Positions 35,242 to 44,435 of a stretch of DNA of 64,000 nucleotides are shown here, piece by piece (position 1 is the first letter of the stretch; each line of letters opens with the position of its first letter). Origin of the DNA: Alistipes sp. (GTDB lineage: Bacteria; Bacteroidota; Bacteroidia; Bacteroidales; Rikenellaceae); contig JAGBIC010000002.1 in the NCBI GenBank assembly GCA_017935185.1, positions 1 to 64,000 on the forward strand, given 5' to 3'. The position numbers and the translations under genes are program-made. The notes below the pieces were generated by a model, which worked only from the letters and a program-made list of their open reading frames with translations, was not told where the DNA came from and made no database searches.

Positions 35242-36234
35242 ATGATCAATACCTCAACACCATACAAGGCAGCTGACGAGCGTTACGACAACCCCGACAT
35301 CTTTATGCGCTGCGGCAACAGCGGAGTTCTGCTCCCAAAGGTAAGTCTCGGCTTTTGGCACAATTTCGGGGCTGATGCCCCCTTCGAGCGTAGCCGTGCA
35401 ATTACCCGCTATGCCTTCGACCACGGTATAACACATTTCGATCTTGCCAACAACTACGGGCCACCAAACGGCTCGGCAGAAGAGACTATGGGCAGATTGA
35501 TGAACGAGGATTTCCGCCCTTATCGTGACGAACTTTTTATCGCCACCAAAGCAGGTTATGAGATGTGGCCGGGGCCCTATGGCAATTGGGGCTCACGCAA
35601 ATATCTGATGGCAAGTCTCGACCAGAGCCTTAAAAGAATGAATTTAGAGTATGTCGACCTCTTTTACAGCCATCGCTACGACCCCAACACACCACTCGAG
35701 GAGACCCTGCAAGCTCTGGCCGACATTGTTCGGGCGGGCAAAGCTCTTTATATCGGTATCTCACGATGGCCACTCGAAGCGCTGAAATTCGCCAACGACT
35801 ATCTGCGCAGACAGAATATCCCCATTCTCATTTATCAGGGTCGCCTAAACATGCTCGACCGCGAGCCGCAAGAGGAGGGAATTCTGGATTATTGCGCCGA
35901 AAATGGCATAGGCTTTATCTCCTTCTCGCCTTTGGCGCAAGGACTCTTGACAGACCGTTACCTGAACGACATCCCCACTGATTCAAGAATGTCTCGCAAC
36001 AAGAGCCTTAAGCCAGAGTCTCTCACACCCGAACTGCTTGCCAAACTACGACGCCTTAACGATATAGCTGCGCAGCGCGGCGAAAGCCTTGCAGCAATGG
36101 CTTTGGCATGGATTTTAGAGCAAAAGGGTGTAACATCGGTGCTTGTCGGAGCAAGCTCGGTGGAGCAGTTGGCAACAAACATGCAATCGATACACTCTGC
36201 GCCCTTCAGCGAAGAACTACTCAACATCTTATAA
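35242..36234 (+). CDS. Aldo-keto reductase (YghZ / L-glyceraldehyde 3-phosphate reductase type)
   Basis: NADPH-dependent reductase of 330 residues. The AKR tetrad is visible: Asp and Tyr in HFDLANNYGPPNGSAEETMG, Lys in FIATKAGY and His in FYSHRYD. The segment MWPGPYGNWGSRKYL is characteristic of the YghZ (AKR14) group, whose members reduce L-glyceraldehyde 3-phosphate and methylglyoxal. Its divergent placement beside methylglyoxal synthase supports a detoxifying role; that is inference from context. Monocistronic, ending at a terminator. Confidence 0.9.
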   Translation: MINTSTPYKAADERYDNPDIFMRCGNSGVLLPKVSLGFWHNFGADAPFERSRAITRYAFDHGITHFDLANNYGPPNGSAEETMGRLMNEDFRPYRDELFIATKAGYEMWPGPYGNWGSRKYLMASLDQSLKRMNLEYVDLFYSHRYDPNTPLEETLQALADIVRAGKALYIGISRWPLEALKFANDYLRRQNIPILIYQGRLNMLDREPQEEGILDYCAENGIGFISFSPLAQGLLTDRYLNDIPTDSRMSRNKSLKPESLTPELLAKLRRLNDIAAQRGESLAAMALAWILEQKGVTSVLVGASSVEQLATNMQSIHSAPFSEELLNIL

Positions 36235-36272
36235 GAAAAAACCCGCCCAGACTACTCAAGGCGGGATTTTTA
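36235..36272. terminator. Terminator between AKR and DUF1015 genes
   Basis: Hairpin CCCGCC / GGCGGG with A-run before and T-run after; can act on both converging transcripts. Confidence 0.88.
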
Positions 36273-36280
36273 TGATAAAT

Positions 36281-37522
36281 CTACTCAAATGAGTGAATCA
36301 CAACTCCGGAGCGCAACTTCGGCTCAAACCACGTTGTTTTGGGAGGCATGATATTACCCGTATCGGCGATATCGATCAGTTGCTGCATAGAGACAGGGTA
36401 GAGAGCAAAGGCAACTTTCATCTCGCCGCTATCCACTCGTGTTTTCAACTCGCCCAATCCGCGAATACCGCCAACGAAATCTATTCGCTTTGATGTTCTC
36501 AAGTCGCTAATACCCAAAATCTTATCAAGCACCAAATCCGACAGCACGGTAACATCTAACACGCCAATGGGATCATTATCGTCATAAGTTCCCTCTTTGG
36601 CTGTCAAGCTATACCACTCGCCATCAAGATACATTGCAAAGTTGTGCAATGCTTGTGGGGTGTATATCTCCACACCCATATTCTCCACCTCAAACGACTC
36701 CTTCAAAGCCTCAAGCAACTGCTCTGATGAAAGGCCGTTCAAGTCGCGTACAACACGGTTATAGTCAATAATTCTCAATTGTGACGCAGGGAATGTTACA
36801 GCAAGGAAGTAGCAATACTCCTCATTGCCTGTATGGTTGGGATTTGCCGCCATACACTCCTGACCAACTCGCGCTGCCGCAGCCGTACGATGATGACCAT
36901 CAGCAACATACAAGGCAGGGATTTGAGAAAACAGTTCGGTCAGGCGATGATTTTTCTCGGCATCACGCACCACCCAGAAGTGGTGACCGAATCCGTCTGC
37001 GGCAGTAAAATCATAATCGGGCTCATTATTCTTAACCACCTGCTCGACAATAGCATTTACCTCATCATTATCGGGATATGTAAAGAATACCGGCTCGATG
37101 TTGGCCTTCTGATTACGCACATGAATCATTCTATCCTCCTCCTTGTCGGGGCGGGTCAGCTCATGCTTCTTGATTGCTCCCGAGAGATAATCCTCGAAAT
37201 GGCAACACATGGCAATACCATACTGTGTACGACCACTCATGGTTTGTGCATAAACATAATAATGCTCCTGCTCATCCTGTTTGGGCCAACCACGCTCTTT
37301 CCACAAACGGAAATTCTCCATCGCCTTCTCGTAAACCTCCTGAGAGTGCTCATCGGCAATAGGCTCGAAATCAATCTCCGGCTTGATAATATGCAACAGC
37401 GAACGCTCGGTAGCCTCTGCCTTCGCCTCTTGAGAGTTCAACACATCGTAGGGGCGTGATGCCACTTCGGCAGCATACTCTTTCGGTGGACGTATTCCAC
37501 AGAAGGGTTTGATTCTAACCAT
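36281..37522 (-). CDS. DUF1015 family protein in serine operon
   Basis: A 413-residue cytoplasmic protein of the DUF1015 family. N-terminus MVRIKPFCGIRPPKEYAAEVASRPYDVL is typical; the core has ALYVADGHHRTAAAARV (about residue 205), a DGHHR motif that recalls ParB/Srx-fold serine kinases such as SerK and SbnI (a similarity noted by eye, not tested). It starts 8 bases after the serA stop, in the order serC-serA-DUF1015, so a role in serine metabolism is likely. No serB-like phosphatase is in the operon. Function not established. Confidence 0.85.
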   Translation of the reverse strand: MVRIKPFCGIRPPKEYAAEVASRPYDVLNSQEAKAEATERSLLHIIKPEIDFEPIADEHSQEVYEKAMENFRLWKERGWPKQDEQEHYYVYAQTMSGRTQYGIAMCCHFEDYLSGAIKKHELTRPDKEEDRMIHVRNQKANIEPVFFTYPDNDEVNAIVEQVVKNNEPDYDFTAADGFGHHFWVVRDAEKNHRLTELFSQIPALYVADGHHRTAAAARVGQECMAANPNHTGNEEYCYFLAVTFPASQLRIIDYNRVVRDLNGLSSEQLLEALKESFEVENMGVEIYTPQALHNFAMYLDGEWYSLTAKEGTYDDNDPIGVLDVTVLSDLVLDKILGISDLRTSKRIDFVGGIRGLGELKTRVDSGEMKVAFALYPVSMQQLIDIADTGNIMPPKTTWFEPKLRSGVVIHSFE

Positions 37523-37530
37523 ATCTGATT

Positions 37531-38454
37531 TTATTTATTTACTTGGAACTTGGTTATGCCTTTTTCGAAAAACTCTACAATCTGACGAGCCGCCGCCAAT
37601 CCTGCGTTTATATTAGCCTCAGCAGTTTCAGCGCCCATCTTCTTGGGGGTAGCAAAGAAACGATTGCCAAAACGAGCCACCATAGACTCCACATCATTGG
37701 GTGCTATATCAGTCACATACTTCAAATCAAGACGCTCGCTCATGGCCGCCTCCAAACCAGCCTCGTCAATAACCTCCTTACGAGCCGTATTCACAAGTGT
37801 AGCACCCTTGGGCATCGACATCAGCAATTTGTAGCCGATTGATTTTTTGGTCTGCTCGGTAGCAGGAATATGTAGCGACAAGAAATCTGAAGCTGCATAC
37901 AACTCATCAACACTGCCAACAGGTTCAACGCCATCATTCTCAAACAGCGCACGATCAGTCACAAAAGGATCGTATGCGATAACATTCATTCCCAACGCTT
38001 TAGCCTTACGACCAACCAGACGGCCGACATTTCCATAGGCATGAATACCAACTGTTTTACCCTGCAACTCATATCCCGTGCCCGGGGTAAACTGATTGCG
38101 TGACATATAAATCATCATACCGATGGCCAACTCCGCCACAGCATTTGAATTCTGACCCGGGGTATTCATCACAACAACACCTCGCTCCGACGCTGCCGCC
38201 AAATCGACATTATCATATCCCGCTCCGGCACGAACAACGATCTTCAACTGCTTGGCTGCCGCCAAAACATCGGCTGTAACCTTATCGCTGCGCACAATCA
38301 TCGCATCGACATCCTCAACAGCCGCCAGAAGCTCGGCCTTATCGGTATATTTCTCAAGCATTACAACTTGATAGCCGGCCTCGGCACAAATCCCTTTGAT
38401 TCCATCCACTGCCTTCTTTGCAAAAGGCTTCTCGGTTGCTACAAGAACTTTCAT
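37531..38454 (-). CDS. serA: D-3-phosphoglycerate dehydrogenase (short form)
   Basis: First step of serine synthesis, NAD-linked oxidation of 3-phosphoglycerate. The 307-residue protein has the NAD-binding motif VGIHAYGNVGRLVGRKA, catalytic Arg in VNTARKEVI and a C-terminus (TPKKMGAETAEANINAG) typical of Bacteroidales SerA. It lacks the ACT regulatory domain, so serine feedback by that route is not expected. Start ATG at 38454 (MKVLVATEKPF) agrees with relatives; the frame is open another 35 codons upstream to an ATG at 38559, two bases after the serC stop. Whether that extension is translated is uncertain. Confidence 0.94.
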   Translation of the reverse strand: MKVLVATEKPFAKKAVDGIKGICAEAGYQVVMLEKYTDKAELLAAVEDVDAMIVRSDKVTADVLAAAKQLKIVVRAGAGYDNVDLAAASERGVVVMNTPGQNSNAVAELAIGMMIYMSRNQFTPGTGYELQGKTVGIHAYGNVGRLVGRKAKALGMNVIAYDPFVTDRALFENDGVEPVGSVDELYAASDFLSLHIPATEQTKKSIGYKLLMSMPKGATLVNTARKEVIDEAGLEAAMSERLDLKYVTDIAPNDVESMVARFGNRFFATPKKMGAETAEANINAGLAAARQIVEFFEKGITKFQVNK

Positions 38455-38561
38455 TGTTACTTTATATTCTGTAAAATCAATAATCTCACTCTGCTCCCAC
38501 TCAATCACATCCTCTCCAAAAGGGTTGCGACGAGAGGGCAGATGGTATGTATATCCCATCG

Positions 38562-39632
38562 TTATGCGTGCATCTTCTCAAACTCCTGCATGCAGGCAAC
38601 CAACGCCTCCACAGCCTCCACAGGGCAAGCGTTGTAGCACGAAGCACGGAAACCACCCACAAGACGGTGGCCCTTGATACCCACCATGCCACGTTCCTTG
38701 GCAAATGCCATAAACTCGGCGGCCAATTCCTCGTTGCCCTCACTCATCACAAAGCAGATGTTCATCGACGAGCGATCTTCAACTGCCGCCGTACCACGGA
38801 AGAGCGAGTTACGCTCAATCTCGGCATAAAGCATTGCAGCTTTCTGCTCATTACGACGATGAATCTCGGCCAAACCGCCCTCAGCCTTCAGCCACTTCAA
38901 TGTCTCGCGCATCACATAGATGGGGAATACGGGAGGGGTATTAAACATAGAATTATTATCCACATGTGTATTCACATTCATCATCGAAGGTAGCTGACGA
39001 ACCACCTTTTGCAACATATCGTCACGAATAATGACAAACGTTACACCTGCGGGAGCCAGATTCTTCTGCGCACCACCATAGATGACAGCATATTTCGACA
39101 CATCAATGGGACGACTCAAGATATTGGAGCTCATATCGGCAATAACAGGCACAGGCGAATCAATATCCGACTTATACTCTGTACCATAAATTGTGTTATT
39201 TGCGCAGATATAGAGATAATCCAAGTCCTCCGAGATGGTATAATCTTTAGGGATATATGTAAAATTCTTATCCTCTGAAGAGGCTACCAACTCAACCTCT
39301 CCATAATATTTCGCCTCCTTAATGGCCTTCTTTGTCCAAACTCCGGTATGAATATATCCGGCCTTCTTGCCGAGGAAGTTGGCGGGGATATGGAAAAATT
39401 GGGTGCTTGCACCGCCTCCGACGAAAAATATCTGATAGTTATCGGGAATATTCAACAGCTCACGAAACAAACTCTTTGCCTCTGCCACAACGGACTCGAA
39501 TTCGGGCGTACGGTGGGAGATTGACAACAGCGATAAACCTGTTCCATCGAAATCGATTATGGCCTTGGCAGCTGCTTGAAGCACTACATCCGGAAGCACC
39601 GAAGGTCCGGCATTGAAATTATATTTTTTCAT
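38562..39632 (-). CDS. serC: Phosphoserine aminotransferase
   Basis: PLP enzyme that makes phosphoserine from 3-phosphohydroxypyruvate and glutamate. The 356-residue protein starts [15 protein letters not shown] at 39632, the family start; the frame continues 23 codons upstream with no support. The PLP lysine lies in [12 protein letters not shown], and the phosphate-binding region [17 protein letters not shown] and C-terminal [11 protein letters not shown] are present. First gene of serC-serA-DUF1015. Confidence 0.96.
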   Translation of the reverse strand: MKKYNFNAGPSVLPDVVLQAAAKAIIDFDGTGLSLLSISHRTPEFESVVAEAKSLFRELLNIPDNYQIFFVGGGASTQFFHIPANFLGKKAGYIHTGVWTKKAIKEAKYYGEVELVASSEDKNFTYIPKDYTISEDLDYLYICANNTIYGTEYKSDIDSPVPVIADMSSNILSRPIDVSKYAVIYGGAQKNLAPAGVTFVIIRDDMLQKVVRQLPSMMNVNTHVDNNSMFNTPPVFPIYVMRETLKWLKAEGGLAEIHRRNEQKAAMLYAEIERNSLFRGTAAVEDRSSMNICFVMSEGNEELAAEFMAFAKERGMVGIKGHRLVGGFRASCYNACPVEAVEALVACMQEFEKMHA

Positions 39633-40123
39633 GACGTGAAATGTGTTAAAAAATCTCAAATAATTTATTTTCGGTTGTTTTATCCTACAAAGTAAATTCA
39701 AAAATCTGATTATTCAAAATCTCGTAAAGACTAATTCCAAACAAGAAATTGACTTAAAAGACTGTTTTTATTCACTTTCTTTAATTATTTAGATTTTTTA
39801 ATAACGATATGATACTAATCCACTCAGCAATGATAAAAAAAGTAATTTTTATGAAAAAAATATTTTTTTGCCGCCCGTCACTAAATTTAACGATTTTAAC
39901 AAAAACCCGCACAAACCCAATTACACAAAATTCATCCACACACCTGCAATACTTCTTATTATACAAAAATTCTCTTACAGGGCAAAAAACACAAAGCTAA
40001 AATTTGTATAAGCCGACCTATTATATTATCTTTGCCAAGATTTAAACGTCATTTTCGGGCTACACCACCACAAGTCCAAAGTCGGCTGACAATCAACAAG
40101 AAACACGATAAAACTACATCACG
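39633..40123. other. AT-rich intergenic region
   Basis: About 490 bases between serC and yicC. It contains the yicC promoter near its right end; otherwise it is AT-rich with many A- and T-runs. A possible 49-codon ORF beginning at an ATG at 39851 has low-complexity codon use and no recognisable features and is not called. No convincing serC promoter was found. Confidence 0.6.
40003..40034 (+). promoter_or_regulatory. Promoter of yicC-gmk-nadD operon
   Basis: TTTG at 40003-40006, 20 bases, TATCTTTG at 40027-40034 followed by CC; textbook Bacteroidota promoter about 90 bases upstream of yicC. Confidence 0.75.
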
Positions 40124-40996
40124 ATGATAAAGTCAATGACAGGCTTCGGTAAGAGCGAAATATCGCTACCGGGCAAAAAAATAACCATCGAAGTGCGCTC
40201 GCTTAACTCAAAGCAGCTCGACCTATCGGTAAAATTACCCGGAATCTACCGTTCCATAGAGTTTGATATTCGCAGCATGGCCGCCGCCGAAATCAAGAGA
40301 GGCAAGGCCGACATATCGATTACAATAGAGAATACATCAGTACAGACATCTGCCACGGTAAACAAAGAGATTTTCCGCGAATATCTGCGTCAAGTAAACG
40401 ATGCACTCGCCTTTTCGGGCGTAGATGCCGACTACGACGCCATTATACCCGTTGTTATGCGTCTGCCCGAGGTGGTTTCAACTCACACAGAGAGCCTGAC
40501 CGAAGAGGAGCAAGCAGCCGTTATGCAGGCTTTGGGCGAGGCTTTGGCCAACTTCAACAAGTTCCGCGAGCAGGAGGGCACAACGCTCATCAACGACCTA
40601 TTGCGTCGCATTGACAACATCGAGGAGTACAAAGCGCAGGTAGAGCCATATGAGAAGGGCCGTTGCGAGACAATCAAAAACCGCATACGAGAGAATCTCG
40701 CCCAGCTCAAAGTAGATGTAGACAGCAACCGCCTTGAGCAGGAGATGATATTTTATATCGAGAAGCTCGATATTACCGAAGAGAAGGTGCGTCTGACCAA
40801 CCACTGCAACTACTTCCGCGAGGTAGCCGCATCAGAAGAGGCCGCGGGCCGCAAGCTCGGCTTTATTGCACAGGAGATGGGTCGCGAGATCAACACCCTC
40901 GGCTCGAAATCCAACCAAGCCGACATGCAGATTCTCGTCGTTAAGATGAAAGACGAGCTGGAGAAGATTAAAGAACAAGTACTTAACATCTTATAA
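40124..40996 (+). CDS. yicC: YicC family endoribonuclease
   Basis: Member of the YicC/YloC family (former DUF1732), recently shown in other bacteria to be endoribonucleases. The 290-residue protein begins MIKSMTGFGKSE, the family hallmark, and ends with the conserved QEMGREINTLGSKSNQADMQ...MKDELEKIKEQVLN. A central coiled-coil is likely (about 150-220). It stops 2 bases before gmk, in the yicC-gmk-nadD arrangement common in Bacteroidales. Confidence 0.93.
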   Translation: MIKSMTGFGKSEISLPGKKITIEVRSLNSKQLDLSVKLPGIYRSIEFDIRSMAAAEIKRGKADISITIENTSVQTSATVNKEIFREYLRQVNDALAFSGVDADYDAIIPVVMRLPEVVSTHTESLTEEEQAAVMQALGEALANFNKFREQEGTTLINDLLRRIDNIEEYKAQVEPYEKGRCETIKNRIRENLAQLKVDVDSNRLEQEMIFYIEKLDITEEKVRLTNHCNYFREVAASEEAAGRKLGFIAQEMGREINTLGSKSNQADMQILVVKMKDELEKIKEQVLNIL

Positions 40997-40998
40997 CG

Positions 40999-41571
40999 AT
41001 GGAGGCAACGGGCAAACTAATAATCTTTTCGGCTCCCAGCGGATCGGGAAAGACAACTATCGTAAAGCGTCTTTTACAAACATTTCCACAATTCGAGTTC
41101 TCTATCTCAGCCACTTCTCGTGCGCCCAGAGGTACAGAACAGAATGGGATAGATTATTTTTTTCTTTCACAAGAGGAGTTCAGCCAAAAGATAAAGGAGG
41201 ATGCTTTTGTCGAGTGGGAGGAGGTTTATAACGGCACCTGCTACGGCACGCTAAAGAGCGAAATGCAGCGCATCTGGGCTAAAGGCAACATCATTATTTT
41301 CAATGTGGATGTGATGGGTGGTATCAACTTAAAGAGGATTTTCGGTAAAGATGCTTGTTCGATATTTATCATGCCCCCTTCGATTGAGGCTCTCCGCGAA
41401 AGGCTCATCAACCGTGGCACAGACTCTATGGAGACCATTGAAAAACGTGTTGACAAGGCCTCATTCGAGCTCACAAAAGCCCCCGAATTCGACCACATTG
41501 TTATAAATGACAAGCTCGACGTGGCGGTAGCCGAAACCGAGCAGATTATCAACAACTTTATAAACGAATAA
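40999..41571 (+). CDS. gmk: Guanylate kinase
   Basis: Phosphorylates GMP to GDP with ATP. The 190-residue protein has the P-loop SAPSGSGKTT at residues 11-20, the GMP-binding region SATSRAPRGTEQNGIDYFFLS and lid-type residues (LRERLINRGTDS). Length and motifs are normal. Spacing to yicC (2 bases) and nadD (4 bases) shows one operon. Confidence 0.97.
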   Translation: MEATGKLIIFSAPSGSGKTTIVKRLLQTFPQFEFSISATSRAPRGTEQNGIDYFFLSQEEFSQKIKEDAFVEWEEVYNGTCYGTLKSEMQRIWAKGNIIIFNVDVMGGINLKRIFGKDACSIFIMPPSIEALRERLINRGTDSMETIEKRVDKASFELTKAPEFDHIVINDKLDVAVAETEQIINNFINE

Positions 41572-41575
41572 CATC

Positions 41576-42205
41576 ATGACAAAAAAACGCATGATGTTGT
41601 TTTTCGGCTCGTTCAACCCCATACACCATGGGCACATTGCGCTGGCCGAATACGCCGTGACTCACGATTTATGCGACGAGGTAGCGATGATTATATCGCC
41701 CCAAAATCCATTCAAGGCGCAAGATACGCTTGCACCTGAAATGGATAGGTATTCGATGGTGGAGATTGCCTGTCGGAACAGCCTCCACAGCGAGAGGATT
41801 TCACCTTCGGTGATAGAGTTTCTGCTCGAAAAACCATCATATACCATCAACACCCTGCGCCACCTGAACGAGAATTATGGCCACGCGATGCAATTCTCGA
41901 TACTTATGGGTAGCGACCTGATAAACCAGCTGCCAAAATGGTATTGCGCCGAGGAGATTATTGCGAATTTTGACATCTTTGTATACCCCCGAGCAGGTAT
42001 TGAGATGCAATTTTCCACACCTCGCACAACATTTTTGGCCGACGCACCTCAATATGACTACTCGTCGACAGCCATCCGCGAGGCGTTGCAGCAAGGGCTC
42101 GACATCAGTGCGATGGTAGATGCCGAGGTGGCAAAATATATTAAAGAGCACAAGGTGTGGGGTAGTAACAACACAACCCAAACCGCCAAAAAGATTATTA
42201 GCTGA
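41576..42205 (+). CDS. nadD: Nicotinate-nucleotide adenylyltransferase
   Basis: Adenylates nicotinate mononucleotide in NAD synthesis. The 209-residue protein has the nucleotidyltransferase signature FGSFNPIHHGHI and the C-terminal motif YDYSSTAIREALQQG. Start ATG at 41576 follows gmk by 4 bases; the DUF3109 gene follows after 2 bases. Normal length. Confidence 0.96.
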   Translation: MTKKRMMLFFGSFNPIHHGHIALAEYAVTHDLCDEVAMIISPQNPFKAQDTLAPEMDRYSMVEIACRNSLHSERISPSVIEFLLEKPSYTINTLRHLNENYGHAMQFSILMGSDLINQLPKWYCAEEIIANFDIFVYPRAGIEMQFSTPRTTFLADAPQYDYSSTAIREALQQGLDISAMVDAEVAKYIKEHKVWGSNNTTQTAKKIIS

Positions 42206-42207
42206 TA

Positions 42208-42783
42208 ATGATTGAGATAGATGACAAAATAGTAAGTGCCGATTTGCTTCGCGAGTGTTTTGCCTGCGATTTGGGCAAATGCAAGGGCATATGTTGCGTA
42301 GAAGGCGATGCCGGCGCACCGCTCGACATCGAAGAGGTGGATATATTGGAGCAGGAGTATAAGAACTATGCTCCTTACATGACCGCCGAAGGGCGACAAG
42401 AGGTCGAGCGACAGGGCTATATGGTTGTCGACACCGATGGCGATTACACCACGCCCCTTGTGAACAATGCCGCCTGCGCCTATGCATTCGAGGAGAATGG
42501 CGTAACATTCTGCGCCATCGAGCGAGCATACAGAGAGGGCAAATGCTCTTTCCTAAAGCCTATCTCTTGTCATTTGTATCCGATTCGCGTGACCCAATTC
42601 CGCAACGGCAGCTATGGTCTAAACTACCACCGTTGGGCGGTATGTCGTGATGCAGTCGAGTGCGGCAAAAAATTGGGTATTCCCGTTTACAAAGCCCTCA
42701 AAGAGCCCATCATCCGTCGCTTTGGCGAGGAGTTCTACAAGGCATTGGAGTGCGCCGAGGAGCTAATAAAAACAGAAGAATAA
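42208..42783 (+). CDS. DUF3109 family cysteine-rich protein
   Basis: A 191-residue protein matching DUF3109, a Bacteroidota family of unknown function. It is rich in conserved cysteines: CFACDLGKCKGICCVEGDAG near the N-terminus, then AACAYAF, FCAIE, GKCSFLKPISCHLYP and AVCRDAVECGK, which suggests a bound metal or iron-sulfur cluster (relatives of the YkgJ/zinc-or-iron chelating type have similar Cys spacing). It is embedded in the yicC-gmk-nadD operon by a 2-base gap. Confidence 0.85.
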   Translation: MIEIDDKIVSADLLRECFACDLGKCKGICCVEGDAGAPLDIEEVDILEQEYKNYAPYMTAEGRQEVERQGYMVVDTDGDYTTPLVNNAACAYAFEENGVTFCAIERAYREGKCSFLKPISCHLYPIRVTQFRNGSYGLNYHRWAVCRDAVECGKKLGIPVYKALKEPIIRRFGEEFYKALECAEELIKTEE

Positions 42784-42814
42784 TAAAATAACACATAAAA
42801 ATTAAGCCAACTAA

Positions 42815-43843
42815 ATGAATCTACGTAAACCAATCTTCCTGTTCATGGCTGCACTTACATCGTTGGCAGCCGTAGCACAACAACCTACACAGACGATAAA
42901 CAAAGATTCACTGCCCGATGATGCCATAATCGTAAAACGTGTTCCGCTGGAGTCGGGGCCCGAGTTCAACGCCACAGATGTTTTGGTTGTTGACACTCTG
43001 CCATCTTCAAGCGAGGGGCTCAACATTGTACTCTACAACGACAACACATGGCGATATGTCCGCAACCGCAACATCAATGTTCTTGACGAGACTGTATTTA
43101 CACAGAATTGGGATACTACTAAAATTCAGGTATACACAACCGAGCTAAAAGATATTCCCATCTCAATGGTGATTGATTTGGTTGACACACTCAAGAGCTA
43201 TCACTATCCCCACAAGGGCCGTGTAACCTCAAAATATGGGCCTCGCCGTCGCCGTATCCATCAGGGTACCGATATCGACCTTGAGACAGGCGACCCCATA
43301 TACGCCACCTTTGATGGTCGCGTGAGAATATGTACCTATGTGCGCGGAGGTTATGGCAACTTGATTATCTTGCGCCACGACAACGGTTTGGAGACATTCT
43401 ATGGTCACCTTTCAGAGATTATGGTTAAGCCCAACGAGTGGGTTACCGCCGGCCAGCAGATTGGCAAGGGTGGCAACACCGGCCGCAGCACAGGCTCGCA
43501 CCTGCACTTTGAGATGCGCTACAAAGGGCAAACATTCGACCCCGAGCGTCTTATCGACTTCTCAACGGGAACACTGCGCCGTGAGACCTTCCTCTTGAAA
43601 CGCACATACTTCAGCCCATACTCTCGTTTCACACAAGATTTCGAGGAGGAGATTCAGAGCGACGAGGAGGATAAGAAGATTGCAGCCGAGGCTGCCGCCA
43701 TCAAATACCATATCGTAAAGCGAGGTGATACATTGGGACGTATAGCCATCAACAACCACACAACCGTCACCAAACTCTGCCAGCTGAATGGTATCAAGAA
43801 GACCTCGGTTTTGCGTATCGGCCAGCGAATAAGAGTGAGATAA
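42815..43843 (+). CDS. M23 peptidase with LysM domain
   Basis: Exported cell-wall hydrolase or hydrolase activator of 342 residues. Signal peptide MNLRKPIFLFMAALTSLAAVAQ; M23 (lysostaphin-like) domain about residues 130-245 with the zinc ligands in HQGTDIDLETG (His and Asp) and HLHFE; LysM domain at the C-terminus (YHIVKRGDTLGRIAINNHTTVTKLCQLNGI...GQRIRVR). With its metal site complete it is probably an active peptidoglycan endopeptidase. It follows the DUF3109 gene by 31 bases and is the last gene before a terminator. Confidence 0.92.
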   Translation: MNLRKPIFLFMAALTSLAAVAQQPTQTINKDSLPDDAIIVKRVPLESGPEFNATDVLVVDTLPSSSEGLNIVLYNDNTWRYVRNRNINVLDETVFTQNWDTTKIQVYTTELKDIPISMVIDLVDTLKSYHYPHKGRVTSKYGPRRRRIHQGTDIDLETGDPIYATFDGRVRICTYVRGGYGNLIILRHDNGLETFYGHLSEIMVKPNEWVTAGQQIGKGGNTGRSTGSHLHFEMRYKGQTFDPERLIDFSTGTLRRETFLLKRTYFSPYSRFTQDFEEEIQSDEEDKKIAAEAAAIKYHIVKRGDTLGRIAINNHTTVTKLCQLNGIKKTSVLRIGQRIRVR

Positions 43844-43858
43844 AACCAATTAACCCAA

Positions 43859-43896
43859 TAAAAATACGAGGGGCTACGAGCCTCTCGTATTTTTAT
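43859..43896. terminator. Bidirectional terminator after M23 gene
   Basis: Hairpin AAAATACGAGGGG / CCTCTCGTATTTTT (one G-T pair) with flanking A and T runs; used by the M23 operon and the converging PH-SHOCT gene. Confidence 0.88.
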
Positions 43897-43903
43897 TACA
43901 TAT

Positions 43904-44416
43904 TTAGCTATTCAAGATTTTTTGTTTCTGTTCAACAAACTCTTCTTGAGTGATAATTCCCTCTTCTAACAATTCTTTCAAATTTCGTAATTCTTGAGTT
44001 TTGCTATTTACCACAGGCGCAGATGAGGTCACTACTGCACTATGTTTTTCTAACGCATCCGTGATAGCACTACCCATTATATCACCTATACCTCTTTGAG
44101 AATTTTTAGATATAAACTCCTGGCATAACTGTTTAATACGATTTGCATCCTTCTTCTTAAAAGCATGTATATAAATGTATCCGGTACTACCTGCCGGCAT
44201 TATTTTCAACGTTGCACCAAACAAGTGTTTATCAACAGAGACTCCGACAATGCTTTGAAAATGATATGTATTTGTATCCTTACTTATCAAATACCAATTT
44301 CTACGAATATGCTCGATAAATTGATCATTTATCGTCAATCTATCTGGGGTAAAAGGATTCCAGTCTCCTCTTAAAAACCTTAAAATATAAGGTGATTTAA
44401 ATTTGTATTCTTCCAT
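43904..44416 (-). CDS. Bacterial PH-like and SHOCT domain protein
   Basis: A 170-residue cytoplasmic protein. The N-terminal part (about 20-110) looks like a bacterial PH or GRAM-like fold (PFTPDRLTINDQFIEHIRRNWYL...VDKHLFGATLKIMPAG...IYIHAFKKKDANRIKQLCQEF); the last 30 residues (LRNLKELLEEGIITQEEFVEQKQKIL) are a SHOCT domain, a short helical oligomerisation module. Base composition is more AT-rich than the housekeeping genes around it, which suggests recent gain. It lies 20 bases after the T-run of a candidate structured RNA on the same strand. Function unknown. Confidence 0.7.
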   Translation of the reverse strand: MEEYKFKSPYILRFLRGDWNPFTPDRLTINDQFIEHIRRNWYLISKDTNTYHFQSIVGVSVDKHLFGATLKIMPAGSTGYIYIHAFKKKDANRIKQLCQEFISKNSQRGIGDIMGSAITDALEKHSAVVTSSAPVVNSKTQELRNLKELLEEGIITQEEFVEQKQKILNS

Positions 44417-44435
44417 AATATTTAAGTTGATTTAA

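Noticed and set aside
38454..38559. Extended serA start at 38559
   Set aside because: Known SerA N-termini begin at MKVLVATEKPF (38454); the extension is listed only as an observation.
38956..38964. Perfect DnaA box TTATCCACA
   Set aside because: Single site inside the serC coding region (another at 20371-20379 inside the lipoprotein gene); no cluster, so taken as chance, and none is near dnaA.
39809..40000. Small ORF (63 codons, or 49 from an internal ATG)
   Set aside because: Low-complexity AT-rich translation with no start signal; overlaps an unstructured intergenic region.
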